Part shown: positions 1-9,676 of the stretch, one piece after another
Layout: each line of letters starts with the position of its first letter
How positions within the stretch are numbered: the stretch's first letter is position 1
Assembly (NCBI GenBank): GCA_946887105.1
Contig: CAMPKJ010000043.1
Coordinates: 1 to 25,940, forward strand
DNA from: an uncultured Acidobacteriota bacterium
GTDB taxonomy: Bacteria; Acidobacteriota; Thermoanaerobaculia; Gp7-AA8
DNA: 25,940 nucleotides
Direction of reading: 5' to 3'
The notes under the pieces: model-generated
What the model saw: only the letters and a program-made list of their open reading frames with translations
Told to the model about the DNA's origin: nothing
Database searches by the model: none
Program-made: the position numbers and the translations under genes

Positions 1-1136
<1,136 letters not shown>

Positions 1137-1145
1137 GCGGCGCGG

Positions 1146-1175
1146 AGTCTAAGTCGCAAAGTCTCAAAGTCGCAA
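1146..1175 (-). promoter_or_regulatory. Putative fahA promoter
   Basis: On the minus strand, TAGACT (1151-1146) lies 9 nt before the fahA ATG. TTGCGA (1175-1170) lies 18 nt further upstream and can act as a -35 box. The -35 and most of the spacer fall within the hairpin repeat at 1151-1234. Prediction from sequence only. Confidence 0.4.
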
Positions 1176-1234
1176 AGTCTCAAAGGAGGCGGCTGCACCC
1201 CCTTTGCCACTTTGAGACATTGCGACGTTGCGAC
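1151..1234. repeat. Imperfect inverted repeat with tandem AGTCGCAAAGTCTCAA units
   Basis: The left arm (1151-1186) contains two tandem copies of a unit built from AGTCGCAA and AGTCTCAA. The right arm (1201-1234) is an imperfect reverse complement of it (CTTTGAGACATTGCGACGTTGCGACT region). It fills nearly all of the 104-bp gap between the 103-aa gene and fahA. It could form a long hairpin and has no T-tract. It looks like a dispersed intergenic palindromic element, but copy number elsewhere cannot be seen here. Confidence 0.75.
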
Positions 1235-1240
1235 TCGCGC

Positions 1241-1552
1241 TCACCGCAGCCGATCGAGAATCACGCCGACGCGCTCCTTCACCTCGCCCCCGGCGAGCCG
1301 CTCGTACGTCGCGGCCACGCTTTCGCGCATGCGCTCGCGCTCCTCCGCCTCGGAGGCGCGGAACTTCGCGGCGATGACGTACGACACCAGCGAGACCTTG
1401 GTCATCGGAAGGTCGGCCAGCTCCGGCAGATCGCGCAGCAGGCGTTCCACGGGACGCGCCTCCAGGTCCTTCACGAACGACTCCATCTCGGTGAACGTGC
1501 GGGCGTCGATGCCTCTCAGAACGACGGACGATGCGGGTACGGATGCGGACAT
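1241..1552 (-). CDS. Small protein of unknown function (103 aa), coupled to PD40 kinase
   Basis: No family recognised. The sequence is charged and mostly helical in appearance, with no signal peptide or membrane segment. A hydrophobic stretch (MTKVSLVSYVIAAKF, about residues 51-65) is followed by an acidic/basic helix rich in Glu and Arg. The junction with the kinase reads TGA GTG ATG: the kinase stop at 1558-1556, a possible GTG start at 1555, and ATG at 1552. AGGAG in the kinase tail is 9 nt from the ATG and 6 nt from the GTG, so either start works; I chose the ATG. The tight coupling implies co-translation and perhaps a shared function, such as kinase regulator or substrate; that is inference. 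Confidence 0.7.
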   Translation of the reverse strand: MSASVPASSVVLRGIDARTFTEMESFVKDLEARPVERLLRDLPELADLPMTKVSLVSYVIAAKFRASEAEERERMRESVAATYERLAGGEVKERVGVILDRLR

Positions 1553-1555
1553 CAC

Positions 1556-4237
1556 TCAGCTCTCCTTTTGTGCATTGAACTTGGTCACGCCGGGGACGCC
1601 CTCGACAGAAAACAAACTGAAGAGTTGCTCCCAGCCTGCAACGGTCAGGATGGTGCCGTCCGGACTGATGCCGAACGATTCGGTGGCGCGCTCGCGATCG
1701 AAGCCGCCGAACTCGCGGCGCGTGGCGGCGGTGTCCTGCCCCGGAACGAAGTCCTGCACGAATACGCCATTCACGCCTTCTTCGTTCTGGCCGAGGAACG
1801 CGATCGCCTTGCCGCCGGGCATCCAGCGCGTGCGGCCGAGGATCGCGCTGGTGCGGCGGATGCCGCGGATCGGGATCGAGATGCCCATGTCTTTGCCATC
1901 CGCGATACGCGCGACGCGCACCTGCGGTCGCGCGGTGCGCGTGTCGAACAGATACGAAACGTACTGGCCGTCGGGCGACACCTCGGGCAGCGACGTGCGC
2001 GCCTTCACGATGTGCGTGGCCTGCGTTCCGTCGGCGCGCACTTTCCAGATGCCGGACTTCTGCGGATTGAAGGAGCAGTAGACGATCCACTGCCCATCGG
2101 CCGTCGCGGTCGGATTCTCCGCGTCGACGCCGTCCTGCGAGATCTGCTTCGCGTCGCTGCCGTCCGCGTTGGCGATCCAGATCTCCAGATTGCCGCTGCG
2201 GCCCGAGCTCCAGACGACCTTCTTTCCGTCGGGCGTGAACGCGGGATCCCAATCCTCGGCGCCGTCATCGGTGATGCGGCGCACCGTGCCGCCGTCCGTG
2301 GCGATCATCCAGAGATCGAGATTGCCGCTGCGGTTCGACGAGAACAGCACCGCCTTGCCGTCCGGCGCGTACGCCGGTTGCCGGTCGCTGCTGTTGCCGC
2401 GCGTCAGCCAGCGTTCCTGCGCGGTCTGCGCGGTGACGCTCAGTTCGCGCAGGTTGTCGCGCGGGCTGCGCACGTCGAGCACGAGCGTGCCGTCGCGCAG
2501 CACGTCGAGCATCAGACCGTTGTGCGACGTCCAGCCGACCACTTCCGTCTCGTCCGTGGCCACGTCGTGCCGGATCACCTGCGCGGTGCTGCCGACCACC
2601 GCTTCCACCGATTGCGCGCGCACGTAGATCACGTTCCTGCTGTCCGCGGTCCAGACCACGGACGAGATCTCGCCCGCCTTCGCCGGCGCCGCGAGCTCCT
2701 TTGCTTTGCCGCTGGCGACGTCGACGATCAGCGCCGCCTGCGTGACGCGACCACCTTTCGTGATCACCACCGCCACCGACATTCCGTCCGGCGACCAGCG
2801 CGGATGGAGTGTGCCGACGTCGGAGGTGGTGAGCTGGCGCGCGTTCGCGCCGTTGATGTCGGACACGAAGATGCCCGCCAGCGCCTCGCCTTTGACGGTC
2901 ACCGGACGCGTGAACGCGATCTTCCCTCCGTCCGGCGAGATGTCGGCGGTGGTGACTTCATCGAGCAGGCGGCGCGGTTCGCCGCCGACGGTGGACACGC
3001 GCCACAGCGAGCCGGCGCGGCGGCGTTCCGGATCGGCGCGAACGTAGACCACGGACGCGCCGTCGGGAGTGAAGCGCGGGAAATCATCGACGCCTTCGGT
3101 GAGCGCCACTTCGCCGCCGCCCGCGACCTGCTTGAGCCAGATGCGCTGCACGCCGTCGCGCGACGATGCGAACGCGATCAGCTTGCCGTCCGGCGAGACC
3201 GCGGGCGAGTAGTCGTTGCCGGAATACGTGAGGTAGCGCTCGGAAGTGATGATGCGCGGCTCGGGACGGCGCACCCATGCCGTGCCGAGGACGCCGGTGG
3301 CCAGGGCGAGCACCACGGCGGCGGCCGCGGGCCAGCGCTTGCGGAGCTTGACGGTCACCGATTCTTTTTCGCGGATCGGCGTCGGCAAACCGGTTTCGCT
3401 GAAGTGATCGCGGATGTACTGCAGATCGCGCGCGAGGTCGCGCGTGGCGACGTAGCGGTCTTCCGGATCCTTGGACAGGCAGCGATCGACGATCCACCGT
3501 AACGGAGCCGGCACATGCGCGGCCACGACCGACAGCGGCGGCGCCTCGTCGCGTACCACCATGAACAGCGTCTCCACGCCGCTCGCGCCGTCGAACGCGC
3601 GATTGCCGGTCAGCATCTCGTACAGGATCGAGCCGAACGCGAACTGGTCGGAGCGATAGTCGATCTCGCCCGCGCGGGCCTGCTCGGGCGACATGTAGCC
3701 GAACGTCCCCACCAGCATGCCCGGCTCGGAGACGTTGGTGTCGCTGTTGACGTCGAGCGATTTGGCGAGCCCGAAGTCGAGCACCTTCACCACGCCGTCG
3801 GAGGTGATCATGATGTTCTCGGGCTTGAGATCGCGATGCACGAGACCGCGCTTGTGCGCCGCGGCCAGTCCATCCGCGAGCTGCGCGGCGATCTGCAGCG
3901 CCTTGCGCACCGGCATGGCTCCGCCGCGCATCAGCTCGCGCAGCGTCTGTCCATCGACGAACTCCATGGCCATGAACGCGCGCGCGGAGTCGTCGCGGCC
4001 GATCTCATAGATGGTGACGATGTTCGGATGGTTGAGCGAAGAGGCGCTGCGTGCTTCGTTCCGCAGGCGCGTGAGCTGTTCGGCGTCCGTCGCGACGTCC
4101 GCCGGAAGCAGTTTGATGGCGATGTTGCGCCCGAGCTCTTCGTCGTGGGCGAGAAACACTTCGCCCATACCTCCCGCACCGAGCTGCCGGATCGCTCGAT
4201 AGGGGCCGATGCAGTCTGCCGCTGCTGCCATGGCCAT
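1556..4237 (-). CDS. Ser/Thr protein kinase with C-terminal PD40/TolB-like beta-propeller
   Basis: An 893-aa membrane-anchored Hanks-type kinase. The N-terminal kinase domain (about residues 12-275) has the glycine loop GAGGMGEV (20-27), catalytic Lys42 in AIKLL, HRDLKPEN with Asp136, DFG at 154-156 and YMSPEQ at 181-186, so it looks active. A single transmembrane helix lies at about 301-321. The rest (about 335-890) is a chain of PD40 repeats marked by recurrent SPDGK/TPDGK motifs; at least eight are visible, consistent with one or more extracytoplasmic propellers. It therefore probably senses an external or envelope ligand and phosphorylates cytoplasmic targets. This architecture is common in Acidobacteriota. 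The ATG at 4237 has GAGGT upstream; ATG 4231 is an alternative. It interrupts a tyrosine catabolic cluster, but I cannot show that it controls the pathway. Confidence 0.93.
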   Translation of the reverse strand: MAMAAAADCIGPYRAIRQLGAGGMGEVFLAHDEELGRNIAIKLLPADVATDAEQLTRLRNEARSASSLNHPNIVTIYEIGRDDSARAFMAMEFVDGQTLRELMRGGAMPVRKALQIAAQLADGLAAAHKRGLVHRDLKPENIMITSDGVVKVLDFGLAKSLDVNSDTNVSEPGMLVGTFGYMSPEQARAGEIDYRSDQFAFGSILYEMLTGNRAFDGASGVETLFMVVRDEAPPLSVVAAHVPAPLRWIVDRCLSKDPEDRYVATRDLARDLQYIRDHFSETGLPTPIREKESVTVKLRKRWPAAAAVVLALATGVLGTAWVRRPEPRIITSERYLTYSGNDYSPAVSPDGKLIAFASSRDGVQRIWLKQVAGGGEVALTEGVDDFPRFTPDGASVVYVRADPERRRAGSLWRVSTVGGEPRRLLDEVTTADISPDGGKIAFTRPVTVKGEALAGIFVSDINGANARQLTTSDVGTLHPRWSPDGMSVAVVITKGGRVTQAALIVDVASGKAKELAAPAKAGEISSVVWTADSRNVIYVRAQSVEAVVGSTAQVIRHDVATDETEVVGWTSHNGLMLDVLRDGTLVLDVRSPRDNLRELSVTAQTAQERWLTRGNSSDRQPAYAPDGKAVLFSSNRSGNLDLWMIATDGGTVRRITDDGAEDWDPAFTPDGKKVVWSSGRSGNLEIWIANADGSDAKQISQDGVDAENPTATADGQWIVYCSFNPQKSGIWKVRADGTQATHIVKARTSLPEVSPDGQYVSYLFDTRTARPQVRVARIADGKDMGISIPIRGIRRTSAILGRTRWMPGGKAIAFLGQNEEGVNGVFVQDFVPGQDTAATRREFGGFDRERATESFGISPDGTILTVAGWEQLFSLFSVEGVPGVTKFNAQKES

Positions 4238-4270
4238 GTTCTTACCTCGCTGTGTTTGGAACCCACAGGG

Positions 4271-4276
4271 ATCGTA
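4271..4276 (-). promoter_or_regulatory. Putative -10 for PD40 kinase
   Basis: TACGAT on the minus strand (4276-4271), 33 nt before the kinase ATG. This leaves a leader of roughly 27 nt that includes the GAGGT Shine-Dalgarno. No convincing -35 is seen; the palindrome at 4300-4313 lies just upstream of where one would be. Confidence 0.35.
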
Positions 4277-4293
4277 CGGCCATGTGTCTGCTT

Positions 4294-4318
4294 AGTTCGT
4301 GACGGGTCCGTCAGAACT
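4294..4318. promoter_or_regulatory. Palindromic element upstream of PD40 kinase (operator or hairpin)
   Basis: TGACGG-GT-CCGTCA (4300-4313) is a perfect dyad. After one unpaired base (4299) it extends with AGTTC (4294-4298) opposite GAACT (4314-4318), giving 11 paired positions in 25 bp. It lies in the 122-bp gap between the 249-aa gene and the kinase. It could be a repressor/activator site or a factor-assisted terminator of the hppD-hmgA transcript; there is no T-tract. Confidence 0.55.
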
Positions 4319-4359
4319 TGTTGCGAAACGATGGCGAGTTCGCGGCCCGCGGACGGGCG

Positions 4360-5109
4360 CTACAGCCAACCGAGCGCGCGCAAGTCGGCGATCGGCTCCT
4401 CGAACGAGCACGACCCGAACGAGATCGCGAACTCCCGCCGCATCGCGCGCAACGCGTCCGTGCCGGCGCGATGACCGCGCCACACCGCGGCGTCGTCCTC
4501 GAACGTAAACGCGCGCGGATCCTCCTCGGCCAGCACCTCATCCGCGTGATCGAGCAGCGCGGCCGCGAGGAAGACGTTCAGAAATCCATGCATCGTTCCG
4601 GCCGGTGCGTCCGCGGCGTATGTCAGCGGCTTCACGCAACGCAGCGGATGATGCAAGCCCGCCGTGGCCTTGAACGCCACGCCCGCCCGCTTGCACGCGC
4701 GCAGAAACTGCGCGACGTCCTCGACCGGCGGAAAGGCGTCCGCGGTCACGCCGCCGGTGCGGATCTTCGCGCGCAATCCATGCCGCCCGATCGCATCCAG
4801 CAGCGCGACGTCGTTGATCTCGACATACACGACGCGCCCATTCGCCTCGGCGGCGATACGCTCGACATCCTCGACGCTCGCCGCTTTCACTTCGTCGATG
4901 CCGAGAACGCTCAGCGGAAACTCGGGCGGCACCTCGGGAACGCGATCGGCGGGGACGACGAAGCGGCCCAGCGCCCACGCGAACTCCTCGTCGCGATAGC
5001 GCGCGTAGTTGCGCACCGCGTCCTGCATCGACAGCGCCGCCGGCGGGAAGAGTCCGGCGTAGTCGATGAGACGTTCCAGCAGGACGTGCAGCGAAGACGC
5101 GATCCTCAT
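4360..5109 (-). CDS. Conserved-looking protein of unknown function in the homogentisate operon (249 aa)
   Basis: No family recognised with certainty. There is no signal peptide or membrane helix, so a cytoplasmic enzyme is likely. Features that look like conserved active-site motifs: KIRTGG (115-120), [12 protein letters not shown] (146-157), MHGFLNVF (173-180) and [10 protein letters not shown] (230-239). Alternating hydrophobic strands ([25 protein letters not shown]) followed by helices resemble a TIM-barrel, as in aldolase-type enzymes; that is inference. The ATG at 5109 overlaps the hmgA stop as ATGA, so the gene is translationally coupled to homogentisate dioxygenase. It occupies a position where a maleylacetoacetate isomerase might be expected, but shows no glutathione-transferase features. 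The reading frame stays open far upstream, antisense-like through hmgA; that extension is not real. Confidence 0.85.
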   Translation of the reverse strand: MRIASSLHVLLERLIDYAGLFPPAALSMQDAVRNYARYRDEEFAWALGRFVVPADRVPEVPPEFPLSVLGIDEVKAASVEDVERIAAEANGRVVYVEINDVALLDAIGRHGLRAKIRTGGVTADAFPPVEDVAQFLRACKRAGVAFKATAGLHHPLRCVKPLTYAADAPAGTMHGFLNVFLAAALLDHADEVLAEEDPRAFTFEDDAAVWRGHRAGTDALRAMRREFAISFGSCSFEEPIADLRALGWL

Positions 5110-6383
5110 TCGGGCTTGAAGTTGCGGCGCAGGCCTTTCCAGCACTGCCAGTAATCGCGCTGCAGCAGGGGCGTTTCGAGCGCGAACTTCGTCGGCCGGA
5201 TCACGAAACGCGTCTCGAACATGAACGCCAGCGTGTCGCCGAGGAACCGCGGCTCGAGCGTGGCGCCGGAAGCGGCGTCGAATGTCGCGGCGTCGGGACC
5301 GTGGCCGGACATGCAGTTGTGCAGACTGCCCGCGCCGGGCACGAAGCCTTCGGCTTTCGCATCGTATTCGCCGCGGATCAGACCCATGTACTCGTTCATC
5401 ACGTTGCGATGAAAGTACGGCGGACGGAACGTATGCTCGGCCACCATCCAGCGCGGCGGGAAGATCACGAAGTCGCAGTTCGCGACGCCCGGCGTGTCGG
5501 ACGGCGACGTCAGCACGGTGAAGATCGACGGATCGGGGTGATCGAACGACACGGTGCCGATGGCGTTGAAGCGGGCCAGGTCGTACTTGTACGGCGCGTA
5601 GTTGCCGTGCCACGCCACGACGTCCAGCGGCGAGTGATCGATCCGCGCGGACCAGAGCCGCCCGCCGAATTTCGCGATCAGCTCGAACTCGCCATCGAGG
5701 TCTTCGAAGGCGGCCACCGGCGTGAGGAAGTCGCGCGGATTGGCGAGTCCGTTCGAACCGATCGGCCCGAGATCGGGCAGGCGGAACGGCGCGCCGAAGT
5801 TTTCGCAGACGTAGCCACGCGCATCGGCTCCATCGAGCTCGACGCGGAACTTCGTCCCGCGCGGGATCACCGCGATCTCGCCCGGCTGCACGTCGATGAC
5901 GCCGAGCTCGGTGCGCAGCGTCAGCGCGCCGCGCTCGGGAACGAACAGCAGCTCGCCGTCGGCGTCGTAGAAGTAACGCCCCTCCATCGAGCGATTCGCC
6001 GCATAGATGTGGATGCCGACGCCGATATGCTGCATCGAGTCGCCGTTGCCTGCGATGGTCACCAGCCCGTCGATGAAGTCGGCCGGCTCGGACGGAATCG
6101 GCAACGGATCCCATCGCAGTTGATTGGGAGGCGTGGGAACTTCATCGAACGGCGACCCGCGCAGCAGCCGCGAGTCCATCGGCGCAAACGGCTCGTGCAT
6201 CACGCTCGGCCGGATGCGATACAGCCACGAGCGCCGCTGCATCGCGCGCGGCACCGTGAACGCGGAACCGCTGAACTGTTCGGCATACAGCCCGAACCTC
6301 ACCCGCTGCGGCGAGTTCTGCCCGACCGGCAGCGCGCCTTCGATCGCTTCGGTGGCGTGTTCGTTGTGGAAGCCGGACAACAT
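5106..6383 (-). CDS. hmgA: Homogentisate 1,2-dioxygenase
   Basis: An iron-dependent ring-cleaving enzyme converting homogentisate to 4-maleylacetoacetate in the cytoplasm. Its 425 residues fit the family. The N-terminus ([23 protein letters not shown]) and core ([23 protein letters not shown]) are characteristic. The iron ligands are visible as H325 and E331 (the HRNVMNE spacing of six) and H361 in GHGPD, equivalent to His335/Glu341/His371 of the human enzyme. The ATG at 6383 lies one base after the hppD stop, and its own stop overlaps the next start, so hppD-hmgA-249aa behave as one transcript with coupled translation. No anomaly in length or active site. Confidence 0.98.
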   Translation of the reverse strand: MLSGFHNEHATEAIEGALPVGQNSPQRVRFGLYAEQFSGSAFTVPRAMQRRSWLYRIRPSVMHEPFAPMDSRLLRGSPFDEVPTPPNQLRWDPLPIPSEPADFIDGLVTIAGNGDSMQHIGVGIHIYAANRSMEGRYFYDADGELLFVPERGALTLRTELGVIDVQPGEIAVIPRGTKFRVELDGADARGYVCENFGAPFRLPDLGPIGSNGLANPRDFLTPVAAFEDLDGEFELIAKFGGRLWSARIDHSPLDVVAWHGNYAPYKYDLARFNAIGTVSFDHPDPSIFTVLTSPSDTPGVANCDFVIFPPRWMVAEHTFRPPYFHRNVMNEYMGLIRGEYDAKAEGFVPGAGSLHNCMSGHGPDAATFDAASGATLEPRFLGDTLAFMFETRFVIRPTKFALETPLLQRDYWQCWKGLRRNFKPE

Positions 6384-6384
6384 C

Positions 6385-7521
6385 CTACAGATTGCCCCTT
6401 CTCGCCTGCTCTCTCTCGATCGACTCGAAGAGCGCCTTGAAGTTTCCCTTGCCGAATCCGCGCGCGCCTTTGCGTTGCAGGATCTCGAAGAAGACCGTCG
6501 GACGGTCCTGCACGGGCTTCGTGAAGATCTGCAACAGATAGCCCTCTTCGTCGCGATCGACCAGGATCCCCAGTTTCTGCAGTTCGTCGAGCGGCTCGTC
6601 GATCGTGCCGACGCGCGCGGGCAGCTCGGCGTAGTAGCTGTCGGGGACGGTCAGGAACTCGACGCCGTTCTTCTTCAGCTTCGCGACCGTGTCGATCACG
6701 TCGCCGCAGAGCAGCGCCACGTGCTGCACGCCCGGGCCGTAATACCACTCCAGGTACTCCTGGATCTGGCTCTTCTTCTTGCCCGCCGCAGGCTCGTTGA
6801 TCGGGAACTTCACCACGCGGTTGTCGTCGCTCATCACGATGGACATCAGCGCCGAGTACTCGGTGTTGATGTCCTTGTCGTCGAACGTGATGTAGCGCGA
6901 GAAGCCCATCACGTTGCTGTACCACTCGCACCACGTCGACATCGCCCCGAGCTCCACGTTGCCGACCATGTGATCGACCGCCGCGATGCCGACCGGCTCG
7001 CCCGGGATCTCCGCGGGCGTGAATCCCGGCAGGAACGCGCCGTCGTAACCCGTGTAGCTGAGGAAGGAGTGGATCGTGTCGCCGTACGTGCGGATGGCCG
7101 CGCGCCGCACCGTCCCGCGCTCATCGGTCAGATCGTGCGGCTCCGCCACGCCGGTCGCCCCGCGCCGTAACGCCTCGTGATACGCAAAGTCGGCATCCTC
7201 GACGAGCAGCGCGATATCGCGCACCCCATCGCCATGCCGGCGGATGTGCTCGCTCGCCGCATGATCGGGATCGAACGGCGTGGAAATCACGAAGCGCACT
7301 TTCTGCTGCGCCAGCACATACGACGCAAACTGGCGGTTCCCCGTCTCCAGCCCTGCATATGCAAGCTGCGAGAACCCAAACGCCTTGCGGTAGAAAAACG
7401 CCGCCTGCTTCGCGTTCCCGACCCAGAACTCGACATGGTGGATGCGCTTGAGCCGCAGCGGATTCCCGCCGGACTCGGCGACGTCGCGAAGGGAAGGGGT
7501 GGTGGCAGTGGTGACGGTCAT
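6385..7521 (-). CDS. hppD: 4-hydroxyphenylpyruvate dioxygenase
   Basis: An iron(II)-dependent enzyme converting 4-hydroxyphenylpyruvate to homogentisate, with decarboxylation and side-chain migration. The 378 residues contain two VOC-type halves, starting at [17 protein letters not shown] (28-44) and VDHMVGNVE (182-190). The metal triad is visible as H184 (DHMVGN), H267 (GVQHVAL) and E346 (VFFEILQR). The C-terminus has the typical [18 protein letters not shown]. An open frame extends 26 codons further upstream, but ATG 7521 has AAAGGA 7 nt before it and gives a normal family N-terminus, so I use it. It is the first gene of the catabolic operon and diverges from purF across an 89-bp gap. Confidence 0.98.
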   Translation of the reverse strand: MTVTTATTPSLRDVAESGGNPLRLKRIHHVEFWVGNAKQAAFFYRKAFGFSQLAYAGLETGNRQFASYVLAQQKVRFVISTPFDPDHAASEHIRRHGDGVRDIALLVEDADFAYHEALRRGATGVAEPHDLTDERGTVRRAAIRTYGDTIHSFLSYTGYDGAFLPGFTPAEIPGEPVGIAAVDHMVGNVELGAMSTWCEWYSNVMGFSRYITFDDKDINTEYSALMSIVMSDDNRVVKFPINEPAAGKKKSQIQEYLEWYYGPGVQHVALLCGDVIDTVAKLKKNGVEFLTVPDSYYAELPARVGTIDEPLDELQKLGILVDRDEEGYLLQIFTKPVQDRPTVFFEILQRKGARGFGKGNFKALFESIEREQARRGNL

Positions 7522-7593
7522 GGTTCGTTCCTTTGCAAAATTCGGGTGGTGTTTATCACAGCGCCGGCTGAATTTCCCCTCTCCATCCCGCGT

Positions 7594-7599
7594 TACCAT
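7594..7599 (+). promoter_or_regulatory. Putative -10 for purF
   Basis: TACCAT, 11 nt before the purF ATG, in the 89-bp gap shared with hppD. purF has no Shine-Dalgarno, so a leader of only a few nucleotides is inferred. No convincing -35 is seen. Confidence 0.35.
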
Positions 7600-7610
7600 C
7601 GCTTTCGCAC

Positions 7611-9044
7611 ATGTTCGACAAGTTCCACGAAGAATGCGGTGTCTTTGGCGTCCTAGGCAGGCAGGACGCGGCGAATCTCGTCTACCTCGGGCTGTATGCG
7701 TTGCAGCACCGGGGGCAGGAGTCGGCGGGGATTGCCTCGGTCACGGACGACAACCGGATCGTTTCCGAGAAGGAGATGGGGTACGTCGCGGATGTGTTCA
7801 CGCCGGCGCGGCTGGCGCGGTTGCCGGGGGACACGGCCATCGGACACGTGCGGTATTCGACCGCGGGCGGGTCGATGCTGTGCAATGCGCAGCCGATCGT
7901 GGCGTTCACGTCGAAGGGGCCGATCGCGGTCGCGCACAACGGCAACCTGATCAACGGGGGCGAGCTCCGCAGTCAGCTCGAGGCCGAGGGGGCGATCTTC
8001 AACTCCACGGCCGACAGCGAGGTCATCGTTCATCTGATCGCGCGGTCGAAGAAGCCCGATCTCGAGAGCGCGTTTCTCGATGCGCTCTCGCAGCTTCAGG
8101 GCGCGTATGCGATGGCGCTGCTCGCGCCGGGCCGCATCTTTGCGGCGCGCGATCCGTACGGCTTCCGCCCTCTGGTCCTCGGCAAGCTCGACGATGCTTA
8201 CGCGATCTCGTCCGAGACCTGCGCGTTCGACCTCATCAGCGCGGAAACGGTGCGCGAGGTGGGAGCGGGCGAAGTGCTGGTCATCGAGCGTCCGTTGGGC
8301 GTCCCGTCGGTGCGCGTCGTCCGCGAAGGCAAGGCGCCGCGCGAGGCGCGCTGCATCTTCGAGCACGTCTACTTCGCGCGGCCCGACTCGGTCGTGTTCG
8401 GCAACAGCGTCGCCGCGGTGCGGCAGAAGTTCGGCGCGCAGCTGGCGCGGGAACACCCGATCGACACGGACAACGCCATCGTCGTTCCCGTACCCGACTC
8501 GGGCGTTTATGCGGCGCTCGGCTATGCGCAGGAGAGCGGCATCCCGTTCCAGTACGGTTTGGTGCGCAATCACTACGTCGGGCGCACGTTCATCGAGCCG
8601 AAGCAGGCCATCCGCAGCTTCGGCGTGAAGGTGAAGCTCAACCCGGTCCATCACCTGGTGAAGGACAAACGCATCGTGCTGATCGACGACTCGATCGTGC
8701 GCGGTACGACCTCGAAGAAGATCGTGCGCATGCTCAAGGACGCGGGCGCGGCGGAGGTGCACATGCGCATCTCCTCGCCGCCGACCTCATGGCCGTGCTA
8801 CTACGGCATCGACACGCCGGAGCGCACGCAGCTCATCGGCGCCACCCAAAGCCTCGACGAGATCCGCTCCTTCATCGAAGCCGACTCCCTCGGCTATCTC
8901 AGCGAAGAGGGGATGCTCGAGGCCGTGCGCAACGGCGACGATCCGCGCGAGCGTTACTGCACCGCGTGCTTCAGCGGGACGTATCCCGTGACTCTCGATC
9001 GGCCTTCGGAGACGCAGACTCCTGCGTTGAGCGAGCCGGCGTAG
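7611..9044 (+). CDS. purF: Amidophosphoribosyltransferase (Fe-S type PurF)
   Basis: Commits PRPP to purine synthesis: PRPP plus glutamine gives 5-phosphoribosylamine and glutamate. The N-terminal Ntn glutaminase domain begins at Cys9 (ECGVFGV) after an 8-residue propeptide, so self-processing is expected; [11 protein letters not shown] (31-41) and GHVRYST (78-84) follow. The C-terminal phosphoribosyltransferase domain has the PRPP loop [13 protein letters not shown] (355-367). Cysteines at 248, 396, 450 and 453 match the 4Fe-4S ligand set of the Bacillus-type enzyme, implying oxygen sensitivity. The length of 477 aa fits. The last 74 bp overlap, in antisense, the end of the next gene; the extra C-terminal tail after the CxxC is low-complexity Thr/Ser/Pro. 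Confidence 0.98.
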   Translation: MFDKFHEECGVFGVLGRQDAANLVYLGLYALQHRGQESAGIASVTDDNRIVSEKEMGYVADVFTPARLARLPGDTAIGHVRYSTAGGSMLCNAQPIVAFTSKGPIAVAHNGNLINGGELRSQLEAEGAIFNSTADSEVIVHLIARSKKPDLESAFLDALSQLQGAYAMALLAPGRIFAARDPYGFRPLVLGKLDDAYAISSETCAFDLISAETVREVGAGEVLVIERPLGVPSVRVVREGKAPREARCIFEHVYFARPDSVVFGNSVAAVRQKFGAQLAREHPIDTDNAIVVPVPDSGVYAALGYAQESGIPFQYGLVRNHYVGRTFIEPKQAIRSFGVKVKLNPVHHLVKDKRIVLIDDSIVRGTTSKKIVRMLKDAGAAEVHMRISSPPTSWPCYYGIDTPERTQLIGATQSLDEIRSFIEADSLGYLSEEGMLEAVRNGDDPRERYCTACFSGTYPVTLDRPSETQTPALSEPA

Positions 9045-9624
9045 TGACTTCGTTCGCGCGCGGGACTTCGGTCGCGACGTCGCCGAGACCTTCGTTGAGC
9101 AGCTGTTCGATGAGCGCGCGGTAGTGCAGCATCGACTGCCGCAGGTCTTCCGTCGACGCACCGCCGGGCGCGCCTTCCATCACGCGATGTCCGGCGCGGT
9201 AATGCTCGACCACGCGCGGATGCTTCACCGACAGATGCGCGGCGTGCTTGTCGAAGTCGCCCATCGGGTACCCCTGCACGCGCATGATGTCCGCGACGAG
9301 CTCGTCCGCTTCGACGACGGCCGACGTCGGACGCTCGAGGAAATGCTGCTCGACGCGTTGCCAGTCGCCGCGATAACGATTGCGCTCCGCGGCGGTCAGC
9401 GGACGGATGTCGTACTTTTCGACTTCCTGCGCGCGCGCCACGAGCTCGCGCTCGGCACGCTTGCGATTGCCCGCCGAGCCGACGGCATGATCGTATTCAT
9501 TGCCGAACTTCTCGCGCAGTGATTCCGTGCGCGCACGCCGCGATCCGCGCGCCATCAAACCGGCGATGACGAGCAGCGCGAGCGCCACGAGACCTACCCA
9601 GATCCAGACGGGGTCGATTGCCAT
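8971..9624 (-). CDS. Conserved membrane-anchored protein of unknown function (217 aa)
   Basis: One N-terminal transmembrane helix (about residues 5-25, WIWVGLVALALLVIAGLMA) is followed by a soluble, helical, charged domain. I recognise the pattern LREKFGNEYD, DIRPLTAAERNRY, VVEADELVADIMRVQGYP, HPRVVEHYRAGH, EDLRQSMLHYRALIEQLL from a widely annotated bacterial family of unknown function. No catalytic motif is evident. ATG 9624 is preferred over the upstream ATG at 9654 because AGGAGG lies 6 nt before it and the helix then starts at the N-terminus. That Shine-Dalgarno is inside a predicted hairpin. The last 74 bp (8971-9044) overlap the purF 3' end on the other strand. It lies 52 bp downstream of the cyclic-di-GMP gene and may be co-transcribed with it. 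Confidence 0.85.
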   Translation of the reverse strand: MAIDPVWIWVGLVALALLVIAGLMARGSRRARTESLREKFGNEYDHAVGSAGNRKRAERELVARAQEVEKYDIRPLTAAERNRYRGDWQRVEQHFLERPTSAVVEADELVADIMRVQGYPMGDFDKHAAHLSVKHPRVVEHYRAGHRVMEGAPGGASTEDLRQSMLHYRALIEQLLNEGLGDVATEVPRANEVTTPARSTQESASPKADRESRDTSR

Positions 9625-9627
9625 GGA

Positions 9628-9654
9628 TTGCCTCCTGCACCGATGCAGGGGCAA
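9628..9654 (-). promoter_or_regulatory. RNA hairpin burying the Shine-Dalgarno of the 217-aa gene
   Basis: On the minus strand TTGCCCCTGCA, loop TCGG, TGCAGG-A-GGCAA: 11 base pairs with a single bulged A and a tetraloop. The 3' arm contains the AGGAGG of the gene starting at 9624. It could be a thermosensor-like or protein-gated translational switch, or a transcription terminator for the upstream gene lacking a U-tract. Confidence 0.6.
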
Positions 9655-9676
9655 GTGGCGTGCCCTCTACCGGCCA

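Noticed and set aside
1143..1240. CRISPR array suggested by the alternating AGTCGCAA/AGTCTCAA units
   Set aside because: Units are 8-9 bp, contiguous, without spacers, and the region is an inverted repeat; no cas genes are in the window.
4360..6114. A 584-aa minus-strand frame that could look like a fusion ending in the 249-aa protein
   Set aside because: The upstream part is the out-of-frame shadow of hmgA; the real gene starts at 5109 with an ATGA overlap.
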